From Oerskovia jenensis (GTDB taxonomy: Bacteria; Actinomycetota; Actinomycetes; Actinomycetales; Cellulomonadaceae): DNA of 64,000 nucleotides. A program made the translations under genes and the position numbers. The notes below the pieces were generated by a model. That model was given only the letters and a program-made list of their open reading frames with translations. It was not told the origin of the DNA and did no database searches. Numbering within the stretch: position 1 is the stretch's first letter; each line of letters begins with the position of its first letter. The DNA is taken from NCBI RefSeq assembly GCF_016907235.1, contig NZ_JAFBBO010000001.1, positions 62,001 to 126,000 of the forward strand. Direction: 5' to 3'. This document shows, in pieces, positions 16,279 to 24,625 of this stretch.

Positions 16279-16815
16279 CTAACCGGCGAACAGGTCGTGG
16301 GAACCTGCGGCTGTGACGAGGGAGTCGGCCCTGTGCTCGACGGCGAGGCAGCGACGGCGTGGCGCGGGGGAATCGCCGAGGGTCAGGTGGTGCCCGGCGA
16401 GGACCCATCGTGTGCCGTGTTCGTCCCGTCGGACCCCGCCAGAGATCGCGAAGGCGCCGCATCCTTCGACATCAGACTGGGCGGCGACGATGTCCCCGGC
16501 TTCGAGACCCGCGACGAAGGGCCCGAGATCGTCGTGATCGGGCACCGACGCGTCATCCTCGGCCGCAGTCGTCAGACTCTGGAGCTCCGCGACCGGCTCG
16601 GCCTTCTTGCCGTTGGTCAGGTCCCACCACCCGACCTTCAGCACGGTCTCCGTCAGATCTCGCCAGACAGGGCCGGTGACAGTGAACTGGCCATGTCCGG
16701 TGACGCGGAATCTCGCCACGACGACAGTGCCGGGCTCTAGCGCTTCGAGGGCGCTCCGGAGCGCCGTGAGATTTCGCCGGGACATGGGGACGCCGAAGCC
16801 GAGATCGTTGGACAC
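16279..16815 (-). CDS. Hypothetical protein with an internally duplicated domain
   Basis: 178 aa, no signal peptide or membrane segment. Two segments look homologous: about residues 25-66 (LEPGTVVVARFRVTGHGQ, then a TGPVWRDLT turn and VGWWDL) and about 102-144 (GLEAGDIVAAQSDVEGCG, then SGGVRRDEHG and LAGHHL). An acidic linker separates them. The pattern suggests two small beta barrels with a shared G-x-V-V-A, G-x-G-x-F and W/H-x-L framework. The family is not recognised. Start choice is uncertain: GTG at 16815 or ATG at 16785. Confidence 0.55.
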   Translation of the reverse strand: MSNDLGFGVPMSRRNLTALRSALEALEPGTVVVARFRVTGHGQFTVTGPVWRDLTETVLKVGWWDLTNGKKAEPVAELQSLTTAAEDDASVPDHDDLGPFVAGLEAGDIVAAQSDVEGCGAFAISGGVRRDEHGTRWVLAGHHLTLGDSPAPRRRCLAVEHRADSLVTAAGSHDLFAG

Positions 16816-16889
16816 GAACCGCAGGCAGCTACGGGCGGGTCGACTTCACGGCCAGCCGGAGACCGTCGCTGCGCCGTGGGCGTCTCGTC

Positions 16890-16895
16890 TACTAT
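16890..16895 (+). promoter_or_regulatory. -10 box (TACTAT) fixing the exonuclease start
   Basis: TACTAT ends 7 nt before the ATG at 16903. This favours that start over the in-frame ATG codons at 16876 and 16894, which lie before or within the box. Confidence 0.55.
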
Positions 16896-16902
16896 GTCCG
16901 GC

Positions 16903-17472
16903 ATGCCCCATGTCGCGTTGCCAGGCCTGTCTTTCACCGCGATCGACTTCGAGACCGCCAACGAGAAGCGGGCTTCGGTCTGTTCGGTGGGCGTCGTCAA
17001 GGTACGGGACGGTGCGGTGGTGGACGTGCTCGAGACATTGGTCCAGCCCCCACCCGGTCATGAGTCGTTCAACTATCGCAACGTGGGTGTCCACGGGATC
17101 CAGGCGCACCACGTCGTGGGCGCGCCGGCTTGGGACGTCGTCCACACGAAGGTCATGGAGTTCGCCGGCGGGGACCCGCTGGTCGCGCACAACGCCTCCT
17201 TCGACCGCTCCGTCATGGCGCGGGCGAGCGAGGTCTACGGGATCCGCGCTTCCCCGTCGCAGTGGCTGTGCACTCGCGATGCCGCCAAGTCGGTGCTGGA
17301 CCTGCCCTCGTATCGGCTGCCCGACGTCTCGGCTGCGTTGAGCATCCCCGCCCATGCGCACCACGACGCGGGAGCGGACGCACGCCAGTGCGCGCTGGTC
17401 CTCGTCGAGTTGTGCCGTCGACGAGGATCGACCTGGCGCGACCTGGTGCGGAGTCATGTGCGCTTCGCGTGA
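16903..17472 (+). CDS. DEDDh-family 3'-5' exonuclease (DnaQ epsilon-like)
   Basis: 189-aa RNase H-fold exonuclease that trims single-stranded DNA or RNA from 3' ends. Exo I motif: FTAIDFETAN (Asp and Glu). Exo II: LVAHNASFDRSVM. Exo III: HHDAGADARQCALV, with the H-x4-D spacing of the DEDDh type. The LPSYRLPDVSAAL stretch between II and III fits the family. It lacks BRCT, GIY-YIG or polymerase domains, so it resembles stand-alone proofreading or repair exonucleases rather than a replicase subunit. The start follows a TACTAT -10 box by 7 nt. Substrate preference is unknown. Confidence 0.9.
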   Translation: MPHVALPGLSFTAIDFETANEKRASVCSVGVVKVRDGAVVDVLETLVQPPPGHESFNYRNVGVHGIQAHHVVGAPAWDVVHTKVMEFAGGDPLVAHNASFDRSVMARASEVYGIRASPSQWLCTRDAAKSVLDLPSYRLPDVSAALSIPAHAHHDAGADARQCALVLVELCRRRGSTWRDLVRSHVRFA

Positions 17473-17618
17473 GATCCGTACGGGCTCGCTCGGGGTCCCT
17501 CGCCAAGCGTGGGATTCTCAACGTTCTCTGAGGGCACTACGCCTGTGGAAAACTCCGGGCTCGCGGTGGGCGCGTGGCCTAGCATGTGGGCCACAAACCC
17601 ATGCCCAGGAGGATCATC

Positions 17619-18383
17619 GTGCATGACTCGCGCCTGTCCCTGACCGCTCCCACGACGGCGCAGCGCTGCGCCGGCTGGCTTCGGGCGACTCGTCGCCGCG
17701 CAACCGTCGGTCAGGGGATCTCGGGTCTGGCCGTCATCAGCGTCCTCGTCGTGCTGAGCGGCTGCGCGCTGCCGTCCGACAACGTGGCCGACGTGCCCGG
17801 CGATGCTGCTACGTCGCGGGGCGAGGCCGTGCCGCCAGCCCTCGCGGCGCCATCGGAGGACGGCTCGATCGTCTCGGGCCAACCGATCGAGACGCCGTGC
17901 TGGTCCTACGACGGTCCGCAGACCTTCGTGAACAACATCTCGTCCCAGGAGGAGAGCCTGTGCGCAGGCGCCCTCGAGCTCTGGGGCGAGGTCAGGGACG
18001 GCACGGTGGTGCCGACCGGCGTCGGCGCAATCCACGGACAGGTGAGCGTCGAACCGGTGCGAGTCTCGACGTCCGACTCCTGGATGGTCGGGACCGACGT
18101 CGGCGGAGCCGTCGACGCGGTTGCGGACTCGTACTTCGCGCACTACGGAAAGGTCATCAGCCTGCACGAGCCGATCACCCTCGACGGTGTTCCGGCGAAC
18201 ATCACCCGGGTCGAGGGGAGCGTCGACGCGACGCAGACGAAGGCGTTCATCACGGTCTTCGCCCCCGAGCCGTTCACACCCGGCACGGAAGCGGTCCAGT
18301 TCTTCGTGATCGGCATCGTCACCCCCTACGACAACGGCGACGAGCTCATCGAGCAGGTCGTCGACACGTGGCAGTGGAGCTGA
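17619..18383 (+). CDS. Putative lipoprotein, hypothetical
   Basis: 254 aa from the GTG at 17619, chosen because AGGAGG lies 6 nt upstream. A long basic N-region precedes the hydrophobic core ISGLAVISVLVVLSGC, whose lipobox places the lipidated Cys near residue 50. The mature part has no membrane segment and contains two further Cys (ETPCWSYDG and ESLCAGALELWGEV) that could form a disulfide. Beta-rich stretches follow (VEPVRVSTSDSW, KAFITVFAPEPFTPG, FVIGIVTPYDNG). I do not recognise the family. It is anchored outside the membrane and stands alone. Confidence 0.72.
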   Translation: MHDSRLSLTAPTTAQRCAGWLRATRRRATVGQGISGLAVISVLVVLSGCALPSDNVADVPGDAATSRGEAVPPALAAPSEDGSIVSGQPIETPCWSYDGPQTFVNNISSQEESLCAGALELWGEVRDGTVVPTGVGAIHGQVSVEPVRVSTSDSWMVGTDVGGAVDAVADSYFAHYGKVISLHEPITLDGVPANITRVEGSVDATQTKAFITVFAPEPFTPGTEAVQFFVIGIVTPYDNGDELIEQVVDTWQWS

Positions 18384-18513
18384 CCGGCGCGGTCAGAACG
18401 TGCGCTCACACGCTCAAGCACTCCTCGCGGTGGCGCCAGACGCGCGGGCGGGCTTCGGCGCTCCGGATGTCGGGGCGCTCCCATTGGCCCTTCGGTCCGG
18501 CCGCTATGGCGTT

Positions 18514-18780
18514 CTAGTTCGGTGGCTGGGGCCGAGCGAGGAGGCCTAGCTCGTCGCCCTCCTTCGTCACGATCCATGCCCGGACCGGCATCGGCGTCTC
18601 CGGCGTCGTGACCTCGCGCCCGTACTGCCTCACGCTCAGGGTCCTCGCCCGCTTGGGGAAGGACGTGCTCCCGGTCGAGCTGCCGACGCCTTCAGAGGCC
18701 TCGAGCATACGTTCGAGGCGTCTGCTCGGCTGTAGCGGGTTGCACCCGCCCGAGGTGCGGTGCTGCTTGATGGGGGCCAT
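18514..18780 (-). CDS. Weakly supported short ORF, hypothetical
   Basis: 88-aa open frame on the minus strand in an otherwise gene-free stretch. The C-terminal half reads like a small beta protein (VRQYGREVTTPETPMPVR, then AWIVTKEGDELGLLARP), while the N-terminal third is low-complexity. There is no ribosome-binding site and no good -10 box at the ATG. It may be the C-terminal remnant of a lost gene. Kept only because the C-terminus looks protein-like. Confidence 0.25.
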   Translation of the reverse strand: MAPIKQHRTSGGCNPLQPSRRLERMLEASEGVGSSTGSTSFPKRARTLSVRQYGREVTTPETPMPVRAWIVTKEGDELGLLARPQPPN

Positions 18781-18869
18781 TCTTGGTCGGAACGTGTGTG
18801 AGTTGTGCGGATTTCGTGCGTTAGCCCGGATGGTGTGTGCCGTCGGGTGGGACCGAGCGAGGAGCCAGC

Positions 18870-19679
18870 ATGCGTGATTGCCTAGCTGCGACGGGGGCGT
18901 CCGCCGCGTGGATCGCAGGAGTGGCCCTGGTCCTGGTGGCTGCGGGGGTGTGGTTGGTGATGGTGCGCCGTCGCCGCGACCTGGCCCGCGGGGACGCGAT
19001 GGGGGTGATCGCGCTGGTCGCGGTCCTCGCCGTCGGGCTCACGGTCGCAGGCGGCCCGTCCGCGCGGGCCGCGACGGACGATGACTGCCCGCCGACGACG
19101 AATTCCGCCCCGGCCGCGGTGGTCAACCCGGCCCCGCCCCCCGCCCCCACTCCAGTTCCGACTCCGGCTCCGACTCCGACGCCTGTTCCGACGTTCGCGA
19201 TCTCGGGGACGGTGGTCCGGCTGGGCCAGCAGGGGGTGATCGCGGATCCCCCGGGCGACTACACCTCGGGAGCACCGACGAACCCGCCGCCGGGAATCCC
19301 TGCCGGCACCGCGTGGTCCCTCCCGACGATCGCTCCCGACGAGGGCCCGATGGCCGGGGCGGGTATCAGCCTGCTCGACGACGCCGGATCTGTCGTCGCG
19401 ACGACGATCACCGATGCCGCGGGAGGCTTCCAGTTCACCGGCCAGGCGCCCGGCACCTACACCGTCAGGGTCGACGCCGTCCCCGACCCAGGACCGATCG
19501 ACTACGGGGTATGGTCCTGGATCGGTGCCAACGGCGACGACTGCGCGCTGTCATTCACCAGGACGGCGTGGCTCCTGCCGACCCCTGCGGTCGCGAACGT
19601 GACCACCGCGGACGTGACCGGCATCGCGCTCACCACCACCAGCGCCGTCGAGATCGGCGGAGGGTGCACGCCCCCGTAG
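18870..19679 (+). CDS. Surface protein with an N-terminal LAATG sorting-like signal, Pro-rich linker and Cna-B-like domain
   Basis: 269 aa from the ATG at 18870 (GAGGAG 7 nt upstream; an in-frame TAG lies at 18822). Residues 5-9 are LAATG, followed by a membrane stretch (13-32) and RRRR (33-36), which is the exact order of a class-E sortase sorting signal but at the N-terminus. A second hydrophobic stretch (44-61) ends in ARA-AT, a plausible signal-peptidase site. A Pro/Thr linker (about 73-107) leads to an extracellular beta domain with AGAGISLLDDAGSVVATTITD then GGFQFTGQAPGTYTVRV, typical of Cna-B/carboxypeptidase-regulatory folds. It may be a secreted protein with a fused leader; function unknown. 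Confidence 0.7.
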   Translation: MRDCLAATGASAAWIAGVALVLVAAGVWLVMVRRRRDLARGDAMGVIALVAVLAVGLTVAGGPSARAATDDDCPPTTNSAPAAVVNPAPPPAPTPVPTPAPTPTPVPTFAISGTVVRLGQQGVIADPPGDYTSGAPTNPPPGIPAGTAWSLPTIAPDEGPMAGAGISLLDDAGSVVATTITDAAGGFQFTGQAPGTYTVRVDAVPDPGPIDYGVWSWIGANGDDCALSFTRTAWLLPTPAVANVTTADVTGIALTTTSAVEIGGGCTPP

Positions 19680-19769
19680 CGAGGTCGGGATCGTCTACGA
19701 CCCGTGGCAGGACGGCCTGGGGCGAGCGACGCGCGAAGGTCGAGGGTGGTCCCTACGCGGCGAGCGGGA

Positions 19770-22700
19770 CTACACCGAGAAGTACTTCGCCTCCGCGTGG
19801 TGGAACACGAAAGCGTCCGTCGACTGCTCGGGGTGCAGCTGCAGCTCGTCCGAGAGCACCACACCGGCCCGCTCGGGCTTCAGCAGCTCGACGACCTTGC
19901 GACGGTCCTCCATGTCGGGGCACGCGGGGTAGCCGAGCGAGAACCTCGCCCCGCGGTACTTGAGGTCGAACATCCCCTGGACGTCGGAAGGGTCCTCGCC
20001 CGCGAACCCGAGCTCGGAGCGCACGCGGGAGTGCCACATCTCGGCGAGCGCCTCGGTGAGCTGCACGGACAGGCCGTGCAGCTCCATGTACTCGCGGTAC
20101 TTGTTCGCGGCGAAGAGCTTGGCCGTGTGCACGTCGACGGTGTCGCCCATGGTGACGAGCTGGACGGGCAGGACGTCGTAGCGTCCGGTCTCCTCGACCC
20201 ACGAGCGCGGCTTGACGAAGTCCGCGAGGCACAGGTGTCGGTCGCGACGTTGCCGGGGGAACGTGAAGCGCAACCGCTCGGTCCCCACCGGGCCGCCCGA
20301 GCCGCCGTCGGGCCCGTCGTGGTGCCCGACGACCACGTCGTTGCCCTCGGACCACACCGGGAAGTACCCGTAGATCACGGACGGGTCGACGATCCCGTCG
20401 GTGCGGACCTGCTCGAGCCACGCGTTGAGGCGCGGGCGTCCCTCGGTCTCGACGAGCTCGTCGTAGGACGCTCCGGCCGCGCCTTCCGTACCGGACGAGC
20501 GCCCCGGCTTGAGCCCCCACTGCCCCATGAACGTCGCGCGCTCGTCGAGGAACGCCGCGTAGTCGGCGAGCTGGATGCCCTTGACGATGCGCGTGCCCCA
20601 GAAGGGCGGGGTGGGCACGGGGTTGTCCGCGGCGACGTCGGAGCGGGCGGGCAGGTCCTCCTCGGGGGTCTGCGTCACGGTCACGGTCGCGTGCCGGCGC
20701 TTCTTGAGGGGAGGCAGCCCGACGGCGTCGCGCGCCTCTCCCCGCGCCACGCGGACGAGCGGCTCCATGAGTCGCAGGCCCTCGAACGCGTCGCGCGCGT
20801 AGCGGACCTCGCCCTGGTAGACGTCGGCGAGGTCGTCCTCGACGTACGTGCGGGTCAGGGCCGCACCGCCCAGCAGGACGGGCCAGCGTTGCGCGTACCC
20901 GCGGGCGTTGAGCTCCTCGAGGTTCTCCTTCATGACGACGGTCGACTTCACGAGCAACCCGCTCATGCCGATCACGTCGGCGTCGTGGGCCTCGGCGGCC
21001 TCGATCATCGCGGCGATGGGCTGCTTGATGCCGATGTTGACCACGGTGTAGCCGTTGTTGGTCAGGATGATGTCGACGAGGTTCTTGCCGATGTCGTGCA
21101 CGTCGCCGCGCACGGTGCCGATCACGATGGTGCCCTTGGACCGGCCGCTCGCGTCCTCGGACTTCTCCATGTGCGGTTCGAGGTAGGCCACGGCGGTCTT
21201 CATGGCCTCGGCCGACTGCAGCACGAACGGGAGCTGCATCTCGCCCTTGCCGAACAGCTCGCCCACGACCTTCATGCCTTCGAGCAGGTGGTCGTTGACG
21301 ATGTCGAGGGCCTTCCAGCCCTCGTCGAGCGCGGCCTGGAGGTCGGTGTCGAGCCCCTTGAGCTCGCCGTCGACGATGCGTCGCTCGAGGCGCTCGCCCA
21401 GCGGCAGGGCGGCCATCTCGGCCGCGCGGGCGTCCTTGAGCGACGCCGAGTCGACGCCCGCGAACAGGTCGAGCAGGCGGGCCAGGGGGTCGACCGTCAT
21501 GTTCCCCTCGGCGTCGAACTCGCGGCGGTCCCACACGAGGTCGAGCGCGGCCTGGCGCTGCTCGTCGGGGATCTTCGCGAGCGGCAGGATCTTGGCCGCG
21601 TGCACGATCGCGGAGTCGAGCCCGGCCGCGACGGCCTCGTGCAGGAACACCGAGTTGAGGACGACGCGCGCGGCCGGGTTGAGGCCGAACGACACGTTGG
21701 AGACGCCGAGCGTGGTGTGCACGCCGGGGTAGGCGGCCTTGAGCGCGCGGATGGCTTCGATGGTCTCGATCGCGTCGCGGCGCGTCTCCTCCTGACCGGT
21801 CGCGATGGGGAAGGTCAGGGTGTCGACGACGATGTCCTCGATGTGCATGCCCCAGGTGCCCACGAGGTCGTCGATGAGACGGGAGGCGATCGCGACCTTG
21901 GTCTCGGCCGTGCGGGCCTGGCCGTCCTCGTCGATCGTCAGCGCGATGACCGCGGCACCGTGTTCCTTGACGAGCGGCATGATCCGCGCGTACCGCGAGG
22001 TGGGGCCGTCGCCGTCCTCGAAGTTCACCGAGTTCACGACCGCGCGCCCGCCGATGAGCTCGAGACCCGCCTGGATCACGGGCGGCTCGGTCGAGTCGAT
22101 CACGAGGGGCAGCGTCGAGGCGCTCGCGAGCCGGGAGACGACCGCGCGGGCGTCCGCGACGCCGTCGCGCCCCACGTAGTCGATGCACACGTCCAGCAGG
22201 TGCGCGCCGTCACGCGTCTGGGCGCGCGCGATCGCGACGCACTCGTCCCAGTTCTCGGCGAGCATGGCCTCGCGGAACGCCTTGGACCCGTTGGCGTTGG
22301 TCCGTTCGCCGATCGCGAGGAACGAGGCGTCCTGGTCGAAGTCGACGTGCGAGTACAGGCTCGCGACACCGATCTCGCGCGCGGGGCTGCGCGGGGTCAC
22401 GGGCTGGGCGCGCACGGCGTCGACGACCTGGCGCAGGTGCTCGGGCGTCGTGCCGCAGCACCCGCCCACGAGGCCCAGGCCGAACTCGGTGACGAACTGG
22501 GCGTGCGCCGCGGCGAGCTCGCTCGGCGTGAGCGGGTAGGAGGCGCCGTTCTTGCCCAGCACGGGCAGGCCCGCGTTGGGCATGCACGTCACGGGGATCT
22601 CGGCGTGCTTGGACAGGTGGCGCAGGTGCTCGCTCATCTCGGCGGGCCCCGTGGCGCAGTTGAGGCCGATCGCGTCGACGCCGAGCGACTGGAGCGTCGT

Positions 22701-23348
22701 CAGGGCGGCGCCGATCTCCGAGCCCATGAGCATGGTGCCCGTGGTCTCGACCGTGACCTGCACGATGACCGGCACGGAGCGCCCGACGTCGCGCATCGCG
22801 GCGCGCGAGCCGTTGATCGCGGCCTTGGCCTGGAGCAGGTCCTGGCTGGTCTCGACGAGGATCGCGTCGACGCCGCCGTCGAGCAGTCCCGCGGCCTGCT
22901 CGGCGAACGTGTCGCGCAGGTTCGCGTACGTCGTGTGCCCCAGGCTGGGGAGCTTGGTCCCGGGTCCCATGGAGCCCAGGACCCAGCGGGGCTGCTCGGG
23001 CGTCGACCACGCGTCGGCGCGCTCGCGGGCGATGCGTGCGCCCGCGGCGGCGAGCTCGCGGATGCGGTCCTCGATGTCGTAGTCCGACAGGTTCGACCAG
23101 TTGGCGCCGAACGTGTTGGTCTCGACGCAGTCGACTCCGACCGCGAGGTACGCGTCGTGCACGGCCGCGATGATGTCGGGGCGCGAGACGTTGAGGATCT
23201 CGTTGCAGCCCTCGAGCTGCTGGTAGTCGTCCAGGCTCGGGTCCTGCTCCTGGATCATGGTGCCCATCGCGCCGTCGGCCACGACGACGCGGGTGCGCAG
23301 GGCCTCGGCGAAGGCGGCGGATCGGGCGTCGGCGGCGTCGTGGGACAT
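19770..23348 (-). CDS. metH: Cobalamin-dependent methionine synthase
   Basis: Transfers a methyl group from 5-methyltetrahydrofolate to homocysteine using B12, in the cytosol. The 1192-aa protein has the full order: homocysteine domain (VVADGAMGTMIQE; zinc Cys in GLNCATGP and GGCCGTTP), pterin-binding domain (IGERTNANGSK), the B12 cap and Rossmann domains with D749-V-H751-D-I-G754 where H751 ligates cobalt, and the C-terminal AdoMet reactivation domain. The ATG start follows TACAGT (23356-23361) by 7 nt. It is divergent from a GNAT gene. No cobalamin riboswitch is visible upstream. The DUF4430/DUF6580 pair 6 kb away may relate to its cofactor supply. Confidence 0.97.
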   Translation of the reverse strand: MSHDAADARSAAFAEALRTRVVVADGAMGTMIQEQDPSLDDYQQLEGCNEILNVSRPDIIAAVHDAYLAVGVDCVETNTFGANWSNLSDYDIEDRIRELAAAGARIARERADAWSTPEQPRWVLGSMGPGTKLPSLGHTTYANLRDTFAEQAAGLLDGGVDAILVETSQDLLQAKAAINGSRAAMRDVGRSVPVIVQVTVETTGTMLMGSEIGAALTTLQSLGVDAIGLNCATGPAEMSEHLRHLSKHAEIPVTCMPNAGLPVLGKNGASYPLTPSELAAAHAQFVTEFGLGLVGGCCGTTPEHLRQVVDAVRAQPVTPRSPAREIGVASLYSHVDFDQDASFLAIGERTNANGSKAFREAMLAENWDECVAIARAQTRDGAHLLDVCIDYVGRDGVADARAVVSRLASASTLPLVIDSTEPPVIQAGLELIGGRAVVNSVNFEDGDGPTSRYARIMPLVKEHGAAVIALTIDEDGQARTAETKVAIASRLIDDLVGTWGMHIEDIVVDTLTFPIATGQEETRRDAIETIEAIRALKAAYPGVHTTLGVSNVSFGLNPAARVVLNSVFLHEAVAAGLDSAIVHAAKILPLAKIPDEQRQAALDLVWDRREFDAEGNMTVDPLARLLDLFAGVDSASLKDARAAEMAALPLGERLERRIVDGELKGLDTDLQAALDEGWKALDIVNDHLLEGMKVVGELFGKGEMQLPFVLQSAEAMKTAVAYLEPHMEKSEDASGRSKGTIVIGTVRGDVHDIGKNLVDIILTNNGYTVVNIGIKQPIAAMIEAAEAHDADVIGMSGLLVKSTVVMKENLEELNARGYAQRWPVLLGGAALTRTYVEDDLADVYQGEVRYARDAFEGLRLMEPLVRVARGEARDAVGLPPLKKRRHATVTVTQTPEEDLPARSDVAADNPVPTPPFWGTRIVKGIQLADYAAFLDERATFMGQWGLKPGRSSGTEGAAGASYDELVETEGRPRLNAWLEQVRTDGIVDPSVIYGYFPVWSEGNDVVVGHHDGPDGGSGGPVGTERLRFTFPRQRRDRHLCLADFVKPRSWVEETGRYDVLPVQLVTMGDTVDVHTAKLFAANKYREYMELHGLSVQLTEALAEMWHSRVRSELGFAGEDPSDVQGMFDLKYRGARFSLGYPACPDMEDRRKVVELLKPERAGVVLSDELQLHPEQSTDAFVFHHAEAKYFSV

Positions 23349-23355
23349 GGACGGA

Positions 23356-23433
23356 ACTGTAACGCCGGCCGAGCACGTGCCGTCGGGGCGTCCGGAAAAA
23401 CAGGGTGCCGCGTCCGGCGCGCGACCCTAGCGT
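23356..23433. promoter_or_regulatory. Divergent leaderless promoters of metH and the GNAT gene
   Basis: TACAGT on the minus strand (23356-23361) lies 7 nt before metH. TAGCGT on the plus strand (23428-23433) lies 7 nt before the ATG at 23441 and decides that start over the in-frame ATG at 23405. The 92-bp gap contains no riboswitch-like fold. Confidence 0.6.
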
Positions 23434-23440
23434 GGTGCCC

Positions 23441-24535
23441 ATGAGCTCAGCACCCTCCACCCGCCCGACCCTCGCCCCGATCGCGGAGCGCGTCGCCGCA
23501 CCCGACGTCGTGCCCGTCCCGCAGGTCGACGGCCTGACGTGGCGGCCGCTGACCGTCGAGGACACTGCCGCGCTCTTCGGCCTGATCGCGGCCGTCGAGG
23601 AGCACGACCAGCACCCGTACCGCACCGCGCTCGAGGAGACCGAGGAGATCTTCGAGGGCGACTGGCGCGACCTGCCCCGCGACACCCTCGTCGGGCTCGA
23701 CGCCGACGGTGAGGCCCGCGCGTACGCGTCCGTCGAGACCCGCCCCGGGGACACGACGGTCGTGCGCGCGTTCGTCCAGGGCGCGGTGCACCCGCAGTGG
23801 CGTGGTCGGGGCGTCGGCCGTCAGGTCATCGCCTGGTCGACGGCCCGCGCTCGTCAGCTCCTCGCGGCCTCGGGCAAGGAGCTGCCCGCGCGCATCGCGG
23901 GCTACGCCCAGGACGACGACGAGCTCGAGCGACGTCTGTTCGAGGCCGCAGGCTTCACCGCGAACCGCTTCTACTCGAACCTGCGGCGCGACCTGTCGCT
24001 GCCGGTGCCCGAGGTCGCGCTGGGCGAGGGGCTGCGCCTCGTGCCGTGGTCGCCCGAGCTCGACGAGGCCACGCGCCTCGCGCACAACGACGCGTTCCGT
24101 GACCACTGGGGCAGCGAGCCCGCGACGCCCGAGTCCTGGGTGCACGGACGGAGCATGTTCGCCCCCGGGTGGAGCGTCCTCGTCGTGGACGACTCGCCCG
24201 CCCCGCGCCTGCCCGACGACGTCGCTCCCGCCGGGAGCACGGGCGAGGGTCCGGTCGTGGCCGGGTACCTGCTGTCGGGGCGCTACGAGCACGACTGGCC
24301 CGTCCAGGGCTACTCGAGCGGGTACACCGAGACCCTGGGCGTGCGCCGCGCCTACCGCGGGCGCAAGATCGCGGTCGCCCTGCTCAGTGCCGGCATGGCC
24401 GCCTACAAGGAGGGCGGTGTCGACTTCGCGGAGCTCGACGTCGACACCGAGAACCCGTCGGGGGCCCACGGGCTCTACGCGAGCCTCGGCTACGAGAAGA
24501 CCGACGGCTCGCGGATGTACTCGATCGAGCTCTGA
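23441..24535 (+). CDS. Tandem-GNAT N-acetyltransferase
   Basis: 364-aa protein with two GCN5-related acetyltransferase folds, as in mycothiol synthase MshD. The first (about 25-190) has the acetyl-CoA loop QWRGRGVGRQVIAW, the second (about 195-364) RAYRGRKIAVALLSAGMAAY with the terminal VDTENPSGAHGLYASLGYEK motif. Both loops keep the R/Q-x-x-G-x-G/A pattern, although the second is less canonical. The substrate is unknown; close MshD orthology is not claimed because the N-terminal sequence differs. The start at 23441 is set by its -10 box. Confidence 0.82.
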   Translation: MSSAPSTRPTLAPIAERVAAPDVVPVPQVDGLTWRPLTVEDTAALFGLIAAVEEHDQHPYRTALEETEEIFEGDWRDLPRDTLVGLDADGEARAYASVETRPGDTTVVRAFVQGAVHPQWRGRGVGRQVIAWSTARARQLLAASGKELPARIAGYAQDDDELERRLFEAAGFTANRFYSNLRRDLSLPVPEVALGEGLRLVPWSPELDEATRLAHNDAFRDHWGSEPATPESWVHGRSMFAPGWSVLVVDDSPAPRLPDDVAPAGSTGEGPVVAGYLLSGRYEHDWPVQGYSSGYTETLGVRRAYRGRKIAVALLSAGMAAYKEGGVDFAELDVDTENPSGAHGLYASLGYEKTDGSRMYSIEL

Positions 24536-24557
24536 GGCTCTACCGTGTTCCCAGCGC

Positions 24558-24603
24558 AGCGTGGCAACGATGCCACGCCGCTGGGCACCCGCGATGCGGG
24601 TGC
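24558..24603 (+). other. Two small perfect hairpins in the leader of the lysoplasmalogenase gene
   Basis: Hairpin 1 pairs 24559-24566 with 24571-24578 (8 bp, ACGA loop). Hairpin 2 pairs 24585-24592 with 24596-24603 (8 bp, GAT loop). They lie between the acetyltransferase stop and the next ribosome-binding site, so they may end the upstream transcript or act in the leader. Confidence 0.4.
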
Positions 24604-24625
24604 TGCTCGCCTCGAAGGGAACACC

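Noticed and set aside
16201-16740. 179-codon plus-strand frame (MARTMLSRSDD...)
   Set aside because: It overlaps the minus-strand gene 16279-16815, whose internal duplication and composition are better protein evidence.
19704-23444. Open frame of 1246 codons on the plus strand
   Set aside because: Antisense to metH, which has every expected domain. The composition is the usual high-GC shadow pattern.
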